A stretch of DNA of 64,000 nt from Streptococcus ictaluri 707-05 (lineage in GTDB: Bacteria; Bacillota; Bacilli; Lactobacillales; Streptococcaceae). Location: assembly GCF_000188015.2 (NCBI RefSeq), contig NZ_AEUX02000006.1:124001-188000 (forward strand). Direction: 5' to 3'. Made by a program: the position numbers and the translations under genes. Shown one piece after another: positions 16,914 to 26,217 of this stretch. Within the stretch, counting starts at the first letter, position 1; each line of letters begins with the position of its first letter. A model generated the notes under the pieces. The model was not told the DNA's origin, searched no databases, and saw only the letters and a program-made list of their open reading frames with translations.

Positions 16914-18637
16914 TGCCTTTTCAAGTCATCAAGGAAACACTGGAGCCAACAAGTTATAAGCTTTATAGCAGAGGGACTTTACCAGGAGGGCAGGGTTATC
17001 AAACTTTTGCGGGCGCTATCAAATCTATTGCTAATGTTGCCAATATTTTCCCTGTTGTGCTGTATTTTGTGGCTGCCTTAGTTACTTTTACAACAATGAC
17101 ACGCTTTGTAGAAGAAGAAAGGACTAATTCTGGACTACTAAAAGCTATTGGCTATAGTAATTATCATGTTTTAAGAAAATTTTTAGTCTATGGGCTTTTA
17201 GCCAGCTCCTTAGGAAGTCTTTTAGGAAGCCTTGGAGGAACTTATTATTTATCTTACCTCATTGCAAAAATTCTAACAGATGCCATTACAATAGGTCCTA
17301 TTGATTATTATTTTTATTGGTCCTATAGTTTACTAGCAATCTTCTTATCTTTTCTATCAGCAGTTTTACCAGCCTATCTCATTGTAAAAAGGGAGCTCTT
17401 TAGTAATCCGGCACAACTTTTATTACCAAAGCCTCCTCGAAAGGGTACTAAAATTTGGCTAGAAACTATCTCTTTCTTTTGGAATGCCTTGTCTTTTACC
17501 TATAAAGTTACCTTAAGAAATATCATACGCTACAAACAAAGGATGTTTATGACTATTTTTGGAGTTGCGGGTTCTGTTGCTTTGCTTTTTGCTGGATTAG
17601 GAATTCAATCATCTCTCTCAAAAGTTAGTGATTACCAATTTAATGTTTTGACGCCTTTTGATCTCATGGTCATACAAAAGAATCTTGTGACCGAAGAAGA
17701 AGACCATAAGCTACAAGAACTTTTAAAAGATGCAAACGTTACATACCATCACAAAGTCACTTATGCTCAGATGGATGTAAATCTAAAAGGGGTAACAGAG
17801 AGAGAGCCAGTCTCCTTGATTGCAAGTCAAAGCAAGAATCTAGAGCCAGATTTTAACCTTATTTCTATTCAAAATAAAAAGAGACTAGCAATACCAGAAA
17901 ATGGGGTTTTGATTACTGAAAAATTAGCTTCCTACTATGGGTTAAAAAGAAATCAAGTCATAAAAATCTCTGATAGTCAAAATCGTTCTTATCACGTTTT
18001 CGTTAAAGATATTGTAGAGATGTCTGTAGGTCACTATCTCTTTATGTCAAACACCTACTTTGATAAGGTTTTTAAGGAGCGATTAAAAGCAGATCAAGCT
18101 TTCTTTATCCAAAAGTCCTCTAAAAAAGCCACATCAAAAAATACTTTAGCTAGTCAACTATTAGACTTAGAAGCGGTGAAAGCAGTTTCACAAAGTACAG
18201 TTCTGATTAAAAGTGCCAATTTAATAGTTGCCTCCTTGAACCAAGTTATGATTTTGTTAGTGGTCTTATCTATGCTACTAGCCACAGTCATTCTTTACAA
18301 TTTGACTAATATCAACGTAGCTGAACGTATTAGAGAATTGTCAACTTTTAAAGTCTTAGGTTTTTATGATACTGAAGTGACGCTTTATATTTATCGCGAA
18401 ACCATCTTACTCTCTGTTATTGGAATCATACTTGGTCTGTTTTCTGGTCATGCATTACATGTCTATCTCATGAAAATGATTGCGAATGGTCCAATGCATT
18501 TTGGGACAAGTATAGATTTATATGTCTATTTTATTCCAATTCTTGCTATTGTCATCTTGTTAATCTTGCTAGGTACTATGGTTAATCATCATTTGAAAAA
18601 AGTAGATATGTTGGAAGCCTTAAAATCCGTAGATTAA
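16914..18637 (+). pseudogene. FtsX-type ABC permease, 3' part, after IS3-family insertion
   Basis: The remainder of the permease begun at 14767. It resumes near FQVIKETLEPTSYKLYS and the family motif RGTLPGGQGY. It then has two FtsX modules: membrane segments near residues 45-70, 95-130 and 145-165, a basic loop, a second extracellular domain, and three last membrane segments to the stop. The ATG at 16895 lies in the IS, so any product would start with IS-derived residues. Without the amino part it is unlikely to work. Confidence 0.87.
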
Positions 18638-18654
18638 TTGAAGTCTATGGCTCT

Positions 18655-18684
18655 AAAGCAAGCTCTTTGAGGGTTTGCTTTTTT
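18655..18684 (+). terminator. Terminator after the ABC exporter genes
   Basis: AAAGCAA (18655-18661) pairs with TTGCTTT (18675-18681) around a CTC/GAG inner pairing, followed by further T residues. Confidence 0.7.
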
Positions 18685-18737
18685 AATTGAATTGTGCTAG
18701 TATCTAAATACTATAATGTAATAGAAAGATACTAGAT

Positions 18738-19352
18738 ATGAAAGATTTGCTTAGTAGCTATTTAAATGATGGTAAAGAAAAAATAAGGCTAGGTCAAGCT
18801 GTTGATTGTTTTAAAGGAAAAGCAGTTCCTAGTAAGGTGACTGAGGGCGATTTTGGTTTGATTAATTTATCTGATATGGGAAGTCTGGGCATTCACTATA
18901 ATCAGGTGAGGTATTTTCAAATGGAACGCAGACAGTTACTTCGTTATCTTCTAGAAGAAGGTGATGTTCTGATTGCTTCCAAAGGAACACAAAAAAAAGT
19001 TTGTGTCTTTCACAAACAAGACCAGGAAATGGTGGCTTCCTCAAATATTACAGTTTTAAGGCCTCAGCGTTCTTTGAGAGGCTACTACATCAAATTCTTC
19101 TTAGAATCTGAACTGGGTCAAGCTTTTTTGGATTCGGTAGATAATGGAAAAGATGTTATTAATTTGTCCACAAAGGGTCTTTTAGATATCCCTATTCCTT
19201 TAATTCCTCTAGTCAAACAAGACTATTTGATTAATAAATACTTACGAGGATTAAGTGATTATAATCGAAAATTGAAACGTGCTCAACAAGAATGGGATCA
19301 TATTCAACAAGACATTCAAAAAGGATTGGGGTTGGAATCGTCATGGGACTAA
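18738..19352 (+). CDS. Solo type I restriction specificity (HsdS)-like protein, one target domain
   Basis: 204 residues, about half of a normal two-domain HsdS. A single target recognition domain is followed by a helical conserved segment. Visible HsdS patterns are KIRLGQAVDCFKGKA near the start, EEGDVLIASKGT, and KGLLDIPIPLIPLVKQDYL leading into a final helix. No hsdM or hsdR is in the window. The stop overlaps the start of the next gene by ten bases, implying coupled expression with an aromatic acid exporter. A DNA-binding or methylase-accessory role is possible; function is not known. Confidence 0.75.
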   Translation: MKDLLSSYLNDGKEKIRLGQAVDCFKGKAVPSKVTEGDFGLINLSDMGSLGIHYNQVRYFQMERRQLLRYLLEEGDVLIASKGTQKKVCVFHKQDQEMVASSNITVLRPQRSLRGYYIKFFLESELGQAFLDSVDNGKDVINLSTKGLLDIPIPLIPLVKQDYLINKYLRGLSDYNRKLKRAQQEWDHIQQDIQKGLGLESSWD

Positions 19353-20299
19353 TAGAACGTACCATAAAAATGACTTTTGCTACTATTTTAGCGGTCATCA
19401 TTGCTTCTCATCTAGACTTATCCTATGCTATTTCAGCAGGAATTATTGCTTTATTGAGTGTTCTTGATACTAGAAAATCTAGTTTAGTGATTGCCAAAAA
19501 TAGATTATTAGCCTTTTTTCTTGCTTTTGTTGTAGCTAGTCTTTTCTTTTATACCATGGGTTTTTCGATAATAGCTTTGGCGCTCTATCTATTAGTCACC
19601 ATTCCTCTTTTGTATCGCTGGCATTTGGAGTCAGGTTTAGTGCCGATAACCGTCTTAGTGACACACTTGCTAGCAGAAAAGAGCATTGCTTTTCCCATAT
19701 TATTAAACGAATTCTTGCTGTTTATCATTGGAACTGGTATAGCTCTCTTATTTAATACCTATATGGGTTCAAATGAAGGTAAGCTAGATAAATACCACAA
19801 AGAGGTTGAGGACGGTTTGAAAGCTATCTTATTTCGATTTGAACAGTTTTTGCTAGAAGGCCAAGGGCAAAACGAAGGGCAAATGATAAAAGAACTAGAT
19901 CAAGTGCTAGAGAATGCTTTACAACTAGTCTATAGAGAACAGCATAACAGTCTTTTTCAACAGACCAATTATCAGGTCCACTATTTCGAAATGCGACGCA
20001 ATCAAAACCGTCTCTTAAATCAGATGGCTGTCAATCTGAATAAGGTCACTAATCAGAGCAGAGAAAGCATCTTATTATCTCACCTCTTTCATGAAACAGC
20101 TTGCCAGTTAAGTGAAGAAAATTCTGCTCTAACGCTCATAGAAGATATTGAGCAATTGCTCGAAGTTTTCCGACAAAGAGATTTACCTCAAAGTCGTCAA
20201 GAATTTGAAGATAGAGCCATACTTTTCCAATTGTTACAAGAATTAGAACGTTTTATTGACTATAAAGTCGCATTTTATCAAGATTACAATCAGCTTTAG
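19343..20299 (+). CDS. Aromatic acid exporter family (ArAE_1, UPF0421) membrane protein
   Basis: 318 residues from ATG 19343; the frame is open further upstream inside hsdS, but this is the first methionine with the family start (MGLIERTIKMTFAT). Five or six membrane segments fill residues 1-145, followed by a long cytosolic helical domain with several QLLxxLE-type heptads. The family is predicted to export aromatic acids or related compounds; no substrate is proven. It overlaps the upstream gene by ten bases, so translation is probably coupled. Confidence 0.82.
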   Translation: MGLIERTIKMTFATILAVIIASHLDLSYAISAGIIALLSVLDTRKSSLVIAKNRLLAFFLAFVVASLFFYTMGFSIIALALYLLVTIPLLYRWHLESGLVPITVLVTHLLAEKSIAFPILLNEFLLFIIGTGIALLFNTYMGSNEGKLDKYHKEVEDGLKAILFRFEQFLLEGQGQNEGQMIKELDQVLENALQLVYREQHNSLFQQTNYQVHYFEMRRNQNRLLNQMAVNLNKVTNQSRESILLSHLFHETACQLSEENSALTLIEDIEQLLEVFRQRDLPQSRQEFEDRAILFQLLQELERFIDYKVAFYQDYNQL

Positions 20300-20336
20300 C
20301 CTTAATTTAGCATAACAGTCAGTATAGGAGAAACAA

Positions 20337-21677
20337 ATGAAGGAAATTAGATGTCCCCATTGTCAGACCTCGTTTACTATTAATGAAACAGAGTATAGCC
20401 AACTGTTGGCACAAGTTAGAGGAAAAGAGTTTGAACAAGAACTAGCTCAACGCTTGGAAAACGAGATTTCTTTACTAGAAGAGAAGTCCAAAAACAAGCT
20501 TCAAGAACTCTTATCTGAAAAAGAGGGAGAAATACAAACCTTAAGTCACCATTTAGAGCAAGTGGAAAAAGAGCAAGCTTATTTGGCTCAGGAAAAGCTG
20601 GCTAAAAAAGATAAAGAAATCCTAGAATTACAAGGAAAACTCGACAAGCTTTCTTCCTTAAATGCTTTAGAGTTAACCAAAAAATTATCCGAAAAAGATC
20701 AAGTCGTTCAAGGACTACAAAGCCAATTGGAAAAACTGGAATGGGAAAATAAATCAAAAATGCAAGAGGCTCTCACTCAAGTTGAAAAAGAACGTGATCA
20801 TATGCAGAGTCGTTTAGAGCTTCAAGAAAAAGAGAGTCAACTCTCGATAGCTTCCTTACGCAGAGATTTTGATAGTCAGCTAAAAGCTGCAAACGAGCAA
20901 GTCGAATTTTATAAGAATTTTAAAGCGCAACAATCGACAAAAGCCATTGGTGAAAGTCTAGAACTGTATGCAGAAACAGAATTTAACAAAGTCCGTAGCT
21001 ATGCTTTTCCAAAGGCGATTTTTCAAAAGGATAACAAATTATCAAGTCGTGGGTCAAAAGGAGACTATATTTATCGTGAGACAGATGATAAGGGTGTTGA
21101 AATCCTATCCATCATGTTTGAGATGAAAAATGAAGCTGACACCACAAAGACCAAACATAAAAATAGTGATTTCTTCAAAGAGTTAGATAAAGACCGACAA
21201 GAAAAGAAGTGTGAATATGCTGTCCTGGTCTCTATTTTAGAGGCTGACAATGACTATTATAATACTGGTATTGTAGATGTTAGTCATGAATATCCTAAGA
21301 TGTATGTGGTTCGTCCGCAGCTTTTTATTCATTTAATTGGCCTCTTGCGAAATGCTGCCATGAATAGTTTGCAGTATAAGCAAGAATTAGCTCTTGTTAA
21401 AGAACAACATATTGATATTACCCATTTTGAAGAGGATTTAGAACATTTTAAGACGGCTTTTGCTAAGAATTACCATTCAGCAAGTAGTAATTTCAAAAAA
21501 GCCATTGATGAAATTGACAAATCCATTAAACGAATGGAAGAAGTCAAGCGCTTTTTGACTACTAGCGAAAATCAATTACGCCTTGCCAATAACAAGTTGG
21601 ACGATGTCTCAGTGAAAAAATTGACAAAAAGGAATCCAACCATGCGAGATAAATTTCAAGAGTTGCAGGATAAATAG
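20337..21677 (+). CDS. DUF2130 family protein with zinc-knuckle-like start and coiled coil
   Basis: 446 residues. Residues 5-8 form CPHC; from about 20 to 190 the sequence is a long charged coiled coil. The globular DUF2130 core follows (about 195-340), with KGDYIYRETDD and, shortly after, ILSIMFEMKNEADTTK; a second helical stretch ends the protein. The D...E-x-K arrangement resembles PD-(D/E)XK nucleases, an inference only. GGAGAAAC precedes the ATG. No clear operon partner; function unknown. Confidence 0.8.
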   Translation: MKEIRCPHCQTSFTINETEYSQLLAQVRGKEFEQELAQRLENEISLLEEKSKNKLQELLSEKEGEIQTLSHHLEQVEKEQAYLAQEKLAKKDKEILELQGKLDKLSSLNALELTKKLSEKDQVVQGLQSQLEKLEWENKSKMQEALTQVEKERDHMQSRLELQEKESQLSIASLRRDFDSQLKAANEQVEFYKNFKAQQSTKAIGESLELYAETEFNKVRSYAFPKAIFQKDNKLSSRGSKGDYIYRETDDKGVEILSIMFEMKNEADTTKTKHKNSDFFKELDKDRQEKKCEYAVLVSILEADNDYYNTGIVDVSHEYPKMYVVRPQLFIHLIGLLRNAAMNSLQYKQELALVKEQHIDITHFEEDLEHFKTAFAKNYHSASSNFKKAIDEIDKSIKRMEEVKRFLTTSENQLRLANNKLDDVSVKKLTKRNPTMRDKFQELQDK

Positions 21678-21724
21678 AGAAATCTATCATCCAAAAAAAC
21701 ACTACATAGTATAAGTTCATATAC

Positions 21725-21754
21725 TTGTCAAAACCCTTTTTGAACAGTTATAAT
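21725..21754 (+). promoter_or_regulatory. Promoter of truB
   Basis: TTGTCA (21725-21730), 18-base spacer, TATAAT (21749-21754). The predicted start near 21761 lies after the GAGGGAG that would serve a TTG start at 21769. That site would not be in the transcript, so the ATG at 21790 is favoured for truB. Confidence 0.75.
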
Positions 21755-21789
21755 GAGGGAGTGAATCTTTGAAAAATGAAAGTAATAAC

Positions 21790-22671
21790 ATGATTAGCGG
21801 AATAATTAATCTTAAAAAAGAGGCAGGAATGACCTCACATGACGCTGTTTTTAAACTTAGAAAATTGCTGCAGGAGAAAAAAATCGGCCATGGTGGGACA
21901 TTGGATCCAGATGTTGTCGGAGTTTTACCGATTGCAGTCGGCAAAGCCACGCGTGTGATTGAATACATGACAGATTCAGGAAAAGTTTATCAAGGGCAAA
22001 TCACTCTAGGCTTTTCCACGACAACAGAAGACGCAAGCGGTGAGGTTGTCGAAAGAAGTACTCTGCCATCCTCCTTGGATGAAAAAATGATTGATAAAGC
22101 CATGCAATCTTTTATGGGGGACATCAGTCAGGTTCCTCCCATGTATTCTGCTGTTAAAGTTAACGGCCGTAAATTATATGAATACGCGCGTGCTGGAGAA
22201 AGCGTTGAGCGTCCTACAAGACAAGTGAGCATCTATCAGTTTGAACGGACAAGCCCTTTATCGTTTACTGGAGGTACTTGTCAATTTGATTTTCGTGTTA
22301 GCTGTAGTAAAGGAACTTATGTGCGTACTTTGGCAGTTGATTTGGGAAAATCGCTAGGTATAGCTAGTCACATGTCCTATTTGGAGCGACAAGCTTCAGC
22401 GGGCTTAGTTCTAGAGGATGCTTTAACCTTGTCAGACATTGCTGATAAACTAGCCACAGGCGATCACAGCTTTTTACTTCCAATTGAGTATGGAGTGAGT
22501 GATTTGCCAAAGTTAGTCATCAATGACAGTGAAGCAGCTGAAATCTCTTTTGGTCGTAGAATTACTTTGCCAAGTCAGGAGCCTCTACTGGCTGCTTTTC
22601 ATCAGGATAAACTGGTTGCCATTCTAGAAGAAAGAGATGGCAATTATAAACCACGAAAAGTACTGATTTGA
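21790..22671 (+). CDS. truB: tRNA pseudouridine(55) synthase TruB
   Basis: 293 residues from ATG 21790 ([13 protein letters not shown]), the start typical of streptococcal TruB. An upstream TTG at 21769 is rejected because of the promoter position. The catalytic aspartate is Asp39 in [31 protein letters not shown] and [14 protein letters not shown] are the other family motifs. It isomerises U55 in the T-loop of tRNAs. It leads a cluster with ribF and spxA on the same strand. Confidence 0.95.
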   Translation: MISGIINLKKEAGMTSHDAVFKLRKLLQEKKIGHGGTLDPDVVGVLPIAVGKATRVIEYMTDSGKVYQGQITLGFSTTTEDASGEVVERSTLPSSLDEKMIDKAMQSFMGDISQVPPMYSAVKVNGRKLYEYARAGESVERPTRQVSIYQFERTSPLSFTGGTCQFDFRVSCSKGTYVRTLAVDLGKSLGIASHMSYLERQASAGLVLEDALTLSDIADKLATGDHSFLLPIEYGVSDLPKLVINDSEAAEISFGRRITLPSQEPLLAAFHQDKLVAILEERDGNYKPRKVLI

Positions 22672-22690
22672 GTTACTAGATTGGATATCA

Positions 22691-23623
22691 ATGGACATAC
22701 AACATATCAAACATTACAAAGAAATAAATGAAGAAAAAGATACCATTTTGGTATTAGGCTATTTTGATGGCTTACATAGAGGTCATAAGGCCTTATTTGA
22801 CAAAGCAAAGGCTATTGCACAAAAAGAAGCCTTAAAAATAGTGACTCTGACCTTCACAGAGTCTCCTAAATTGACCTTTGCGCGTTTTTCGCCAGAACTA
22901 TTACGTCACATTACTTATCCTGAAAAACGATTTCAGAAATTTGAAGAATATGGTGTTGATAAGCTGTATTTAATTGATTTTACAACAGCTTTTTCAAAAA
23001 TATCTTCAGATGACTTTATCAAATGCTATATTAAGCGTCTCAAAGCTAAGCATATTGTGGTTGGTTTTGATTATAAATTTGGACACAATCGTACCAATAG
23101 TGACTATTTAGCTAGAAATTTTGAGGGAAGTGTTCATACTGTCTCAGAAATTACAGAAGATAATCAAAAGATTTCTTCTTCTCGTATCAGACAATTAATT
23201 AAAGAAGGCAATGTTGCCAAGGTCAATCAATTGTTAGGCTATGATTTTTCAACCCGTGGAATGGTGGTTCATGGTGATGCGCGTGGACGTACTATTGGTT
23301 TTCCAACTGCCAACTTAGCTCCCATGGATCGGACTTATCTTCCTGCTGATGGGGTTTATGTGACTGATGTCATCATAGGAGAAAAGCGTTATCGTTCAAT
23401 GACTAGCATCGGAAAAAATATTACTTTTGGTGGCCAAGAACTTCGTTTAGAGGCAAATATCTTTGACTTTAATGGCGACATTTATGGAGAATCAATCGAA
23501 ATTATCTGGTTAGATAAAATTAGAGACATGGTTAAATTTGCTGGAATTGAAGATTTGGTTGAGCAATTAGAACGAGATAAAGAAGAAGCATTAAATTGGA
23601 AAAAAGATAGCCAACTCTATTAA
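22691..23623 (+). CDS. ribF: Bifunctional riboflavin kinase / FAD synthetase RibF
   Basis: 310 residues. The amino half is the FMN adenylyltransferase (LGYFDGLHRGHKALF near residues 23-37; KISSSRIRQLIKEG near 160). The carboxyl half is riboflavin kinase (GRTIGFPTANLAP near 200). It makes FMN and FAD from riboflavin. The gap from truB is 19 bases and no terminator intervenes, so the two are probably cotranscribed. The ribosome site before ATG is weak. Confidence 0.95.
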   Translation: MDIQHIKHYKEINEEKDTILVLGYFDGLHRGHKALFDKAKAIAQKEALKIVTLTFTESPKLTFARFSPELLRHITYPEKRFQKFEEYGVDKLYLIDFTTAFSKISSDDFIKCYIKRLKAKHIVVGFDYKFGHNRTNSDYLARNFEGSVHTVSEITEDNQKISSSRIRQLIKEGNVAKVNQLLGYDFSTRGMVVHGDARGRTIGFPTANLAPMDRTYLPADGVYVTDVIIGEKRYRSMTSIGKNITFGGQELRLEANIFDFNGDIYGESIEIIWLDKIRDMVKFAGIEDLVEQLERDKEEALNWKKDSQLY

Positions 23624-23630
23624 ATTTTTG

Positions 23631-23636
23631 TATAAT
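23631..23636 (+). promoter_or_regulatory. Possible -10 element for spxA
   Basis: A perfect TATAAT just after the ribF stop codon, preceded by TTTTTG; a second TATAAT lies at 23646-23651. No consensus -35 is seen. It suggests that spxA has its own promoter in addition to read-through from truB-ribF. Confidence 0.4.
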
Positions 23637-23665
23637 AAGGTAAGTATAATTGATAGAGGAAAAGT

Positions 23666-24070
23666 ATGGTTACCTTATTTTTATCACCCAGCTGTACCAG
23701 TTGTCGTAAAGCAAGGGCGTGGTTAATGAAGCACGAAGTCGAGTTTCAAGAACATAATATTATCACAAGTCCATTAAGTCGTGATGAACTGATGGCAATT
23801 TTATCCTTTACAGAAAATGGAACAGAAGACATTATCTCAACCCGATCAAAAGTCTTCCAAAAATTAGATATTGACGTAGAGGAGCTATCGATATCAGATT
23901 TGATTGACCTTATTGCCAAAAACCCTAGTCTTTTACGTCGCCCAATTATTATGGATAAAAAACGCATGCAAATTGGTTTTAACGAAGATGAAATTAGAGC
24001 CTTTTTGCCACGTGACTATCGTAAACAAGAGTTACGTCAAGCAACTATAAAAGCAGAGATTGAGGGATAA
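23666..24070 (+). CDS. spxA: Spx family regulator, SpxA1 type
   Basis: 134 residues with the CxxC redox switch at Cys10-Cys13 ([14 protein letters not shown]) and the ArsC-like fold. [26 protein letters not shown] is the conserved Spx core, here broken as two blocks near residues 92-117. Spx binds the RNA polymerase alpha C-terminal domain and controls oxidative stress genes. Streptococci usually have two Spx proteins; the sequence and the ribF neighbourhood fit SpxA1. GAGGAAAAG precedes ATG. Confidence 0.92.
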   Translation: MVTLFLSPSCTSCRKARAWLMKHEVEFQEHNIITSPLSRDELMAILSFTENGTEDIISTRSKVFQKLDIDVEELSISDLIDLIAKNPSLLRRPIIMDKKRMQIGFNEDEIRAFLPRDYRKQELRQATIKAEIEG

Positions 24071-24071
24071 T

Positions 24072-24350
24072 ATGTCAACTAATTATCATTATCCACTTGA
24101 CTTAAGTTGGAGCACTGAAGAAATATCATCAGTGCTCCATTTTTTGAATAAAGTGGAATTAGCTTATGAATCAAAAGTCAACGCTCAAGAACTTCTTGAA
24201 GCCTATCGTATTTTTAAAGAAATTGTGCCATCAAAGGCCCAAGAAAAACAAATTGACCGTGACTTTCAAAAAGCTAGCGGCTACTCTAGCTATCAAGCTG
24301 TTAAAAAGGCACAGGAAGTAGAAAAAGGACTCTTTACTCTTGGAAACTAA
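24072..24350 (+). CDS. UPF0223 family protein
   Basis: 92 residues from ATG 24072, which has GAGGGA just upstream; a TTG at 24060 inside spxA is less likely. Family features are [12 protein letters not shown] at the start and [20 protein letters not shown] near the end. The fold is small and helical; function is unknown. The gap from spxA is one base, and the next gene starts 11 bases before its stop, so the three are coupled. Confidence 0.88.
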   Translation: MSTNYHYPLDLSWSTEEISSVLHFLNKVELAYESKVNAQELLEAYRIFKEIVPSKAQEKQIDRDFQKASGYSSYQAVKKAQEVEKGLFTLGN

Positions 24351-25110
24351 ATACCAATTCGCTCAAGATATCATTAAGGAAGCTGGTTGCTATATAAAAT
24401 CAAGAATGTCTGAAGAAGTGGCTATTTCTGTTAAGTCACAGTTTGATGATTTAGTCACTAATGTCGATCAAGAAACTCAAGATTTATTGATTAATCGCAT
24501 TCGACAAGCCTATCCAAATGATCACATTCTAGCCGAAGAAAATGATGTGAGACATCCCGTTTCAGATGGAAATGTCTGGGTTCTTGACCCTATAGATGGA
24601 ACCGTCAATTTTATTGTTCAAAAAGCTAATTTTGCGGTAATGATTGCTTATTATGAAGAAGGACAAGGTAAATTTGGCTTAATTTATGATGTCATGGCAG
24701 ATCAACTTTATTGCGGTGGCGGTGAGTTTGAGGTTACCTTAAATGACAGTCCCATCAAACCCTATGAAGATAAGGAATTAAAACGTAGCTTAATTGGTTG
24801 TAATGCCGGAATGTTAGTTAGAAATGAATACCAGCTTTGTGATTTGATACAAGAGACCTTAGGGGTTAGGGTTTACGGTGGAGCAGGTATTTGTATGATT
24901 AAGGTGATTACCCAACAACTAGTCGCTTATTTTTCTCACATTCAACCGTGGGATTATGCGGCCGCTAAAATTATGGGGGAAAAACTTGGCTATCTTCTCC
25001 TAACAATAGAAGGACATGAACCGGATTTTCAAACTCGTCAAAAAATCATGTTTATACCAAAGGCTAAACGTAAGAAAATTCAATCCTATTTAAACTATAA
25101 TACAGAATAA
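24340..25110 (+). CDS. Inositol monophosphatase family protein
   Basis: 256 residues starting with TTG at 24340 (AAAAGGA upstream), overlapping UPF0223 by 11 bases. Metal-site motifs are AEEND (about residue 66), [12 protein letters not shown] (about 82-93; the usual second Thr is Val) and [11 protein letters not shown] (about 205). It probably hydrolyses a phosphomonoester such as inositol phosphate or a nucleotide-derived substrate; the natural substrate is not fixed by sequence. The rsmF-like gene begins directly after its stop codon. Confidence 0.88.
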   Translation: METKYQFAQDIIKEAGCYIKSRMSEEVAISVKSQFDDLVTNVDQETQDLLINRIRQAYPNDHILAEENDVRHPVSDGNVWVLDPIDGTVNFIVQKANFAVMIAYYEEGQGKFGLIYDVMADQLYCGGGEFEVTLNDSPIKPYEDKELKRSLIGCNAGMLVRNEYQLCDLIQETLGVRVYGGAGICMIKVITQQLVAYFSHIQPWDYAAAKIMGEKLGYLLLTIEGHEPDFQTRQKIMFIPKAKRKKIQSYLNYNTE

Positions 25111-25256
25111 ATGACTAAGAAAATACAATTACCAGAAGATTTCATAAACTATTATCAGGCTATCTTAGGCGACCAAAGTCAAGCCTTCTTTGATAGTTTT
25201 GACCAACAAGCTATTAGTGCCTTTCGCATTAATCCCCTAAAAAAACATTTAAATGT
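25111..25256 (+). pseudogene. rsmF: RsmF-like rRNA m5C methyltransferase, 5' fragment
   Basis: Begins ATG immediately after the phosphatase stop and encodes about 48 residues (MTKKIQLPEDFINYY, then ISAFRINPLKKHLNV), the amino end of RsmF/YebU-like methyltransferases. The frame is cut by the IS982-like element at 25257. Bases 25249-25256 (TTAAATGT) are the left target duplication. Removing the element and one duplication restores HLNVYDQA and the frame of 26218-27399. Confidence 0.92.
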
Positions 25257-26217
25257 ATCCGTGGTGCTAGTTAATCTCAAAATACAATAAAAAGCCCAAA
25301 AGGACTATACTGTAAGTGCCTACACAAACAGGAGGTTAGTCCAAATGAGCCACTTACAGTATACAGCTAAATCCCATCACTTACAATGGAATATGCGTCA
25401 ATTATCAAAAATTTGTTCTCAGTTTTATCAGGATTATTGTCCGGAAGACTTCAAACACCGTCGTAACGTCTGTCTGTCCAAAGTTTCAGACCAATCTCTT
25501 CTAGTTTTACTGCTATTACAAGCTGAACTAGGTATTAAATCACAACGTCACTTTTATAGGATTTGTCAGCTATTTCCCTGCGGTACATTACTAGAAAGAA
25601 GTCGCTTTAATAGGCGTGCAAGACAGTTGATTTGGCTGGTTCAAGTGATTCGTCAGGCAATGAACACTCAAATTTCTCCCAATACCATTGTTATTATAGA
25701 CAGCTTTCCTTTGCCACTTTGTCAATCTATTCGTAACCACAGGTTCAGACTTTTCAATGGGATAGCTAATATTGGTTACACCGCCTCTAAACATATGTGG
25801 TTTTACGGTTTTAAGGTTCACATGCTAGTGACCTTATCAGGCTACATTCTGAATTATGTTGTCAGCCCAGCCTCTGTTCATGATATTAAGGCAGTTTACG
25901 AGTTGCTAGAAAGGTGTGAACAATCCGTCATTTTAGCAGATTTAGGTTACCTTAACCGTGAGCTGAAAGATGAGTTGAAGCAAAATGGCTATCACCTCTG
26001 GACTCCCTTGCGTCAAAATATGGAAGGGGCTAAACAGCATAATCATTGGAAACTAATGGCTATGAGACGAACCATTGAGACTAGATTTTCAGAACTTTGT
26101 CCCTTTTTGATATGGAACGAACACTGGCTAGGGGCATGACAGGGCTGCAATTGAGGATTGAACAAATCATACTAGCTTACAATTTGAGATATTTTGAAAT
26201 TAACTAGCACCATGGGT
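25257..26217 (+). mobile_element. IS982-like element, complete
   Basis: 961 bp. Left end ATCCGTGGTGCTAGTTAAT and the inverted right end ACCCATGGTGCTAGTTAAT match at most positions and continue for about 25 bases. An 8-bp direct repeat TTAAATGT flanks it (25249-25256 and 26218-26225). It lies inside the rsmF-like gene. Parts of two more copies lie at the window edges. Confidence 0.9.
25345..26192 (+). pseudogene. IS982-family transposase with late frameshift
   Basis: The main frame (25345-26139, 264 codons) holds a DDE transposase of IS982 type: IIDSFPLPLC, SKHMWFYGFKVHML, VILADLGYLNREL and RRTIETRFSEL. After FSELC the frame is wrong: the expected DMERTLARGMTGLQLRIEQ continues in the -1 frame to a stop near 26208, as in the copy at the window start. 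One base is probably missing in the CCCTTTTTG run near 26104. Loss of about 35 residues may or may not abolish activity. Confidence 0.85.

Noticed and set aside
21769..21789. TTG start for truB with a GAGGGAG site
   Set aside because: The predicted transcription start from TTGTCA-18-TATAAT lies at about 21761, after that site, and the family begins at [10 protein letters not shown].
26098..26110. Programmed -1 frameshift in the IS982 transposase
   Set aside because: The codons CCC TTT TTG do not form a standard slippery heptamer in frame, and the family is not known to use one; a lost base is simpler.
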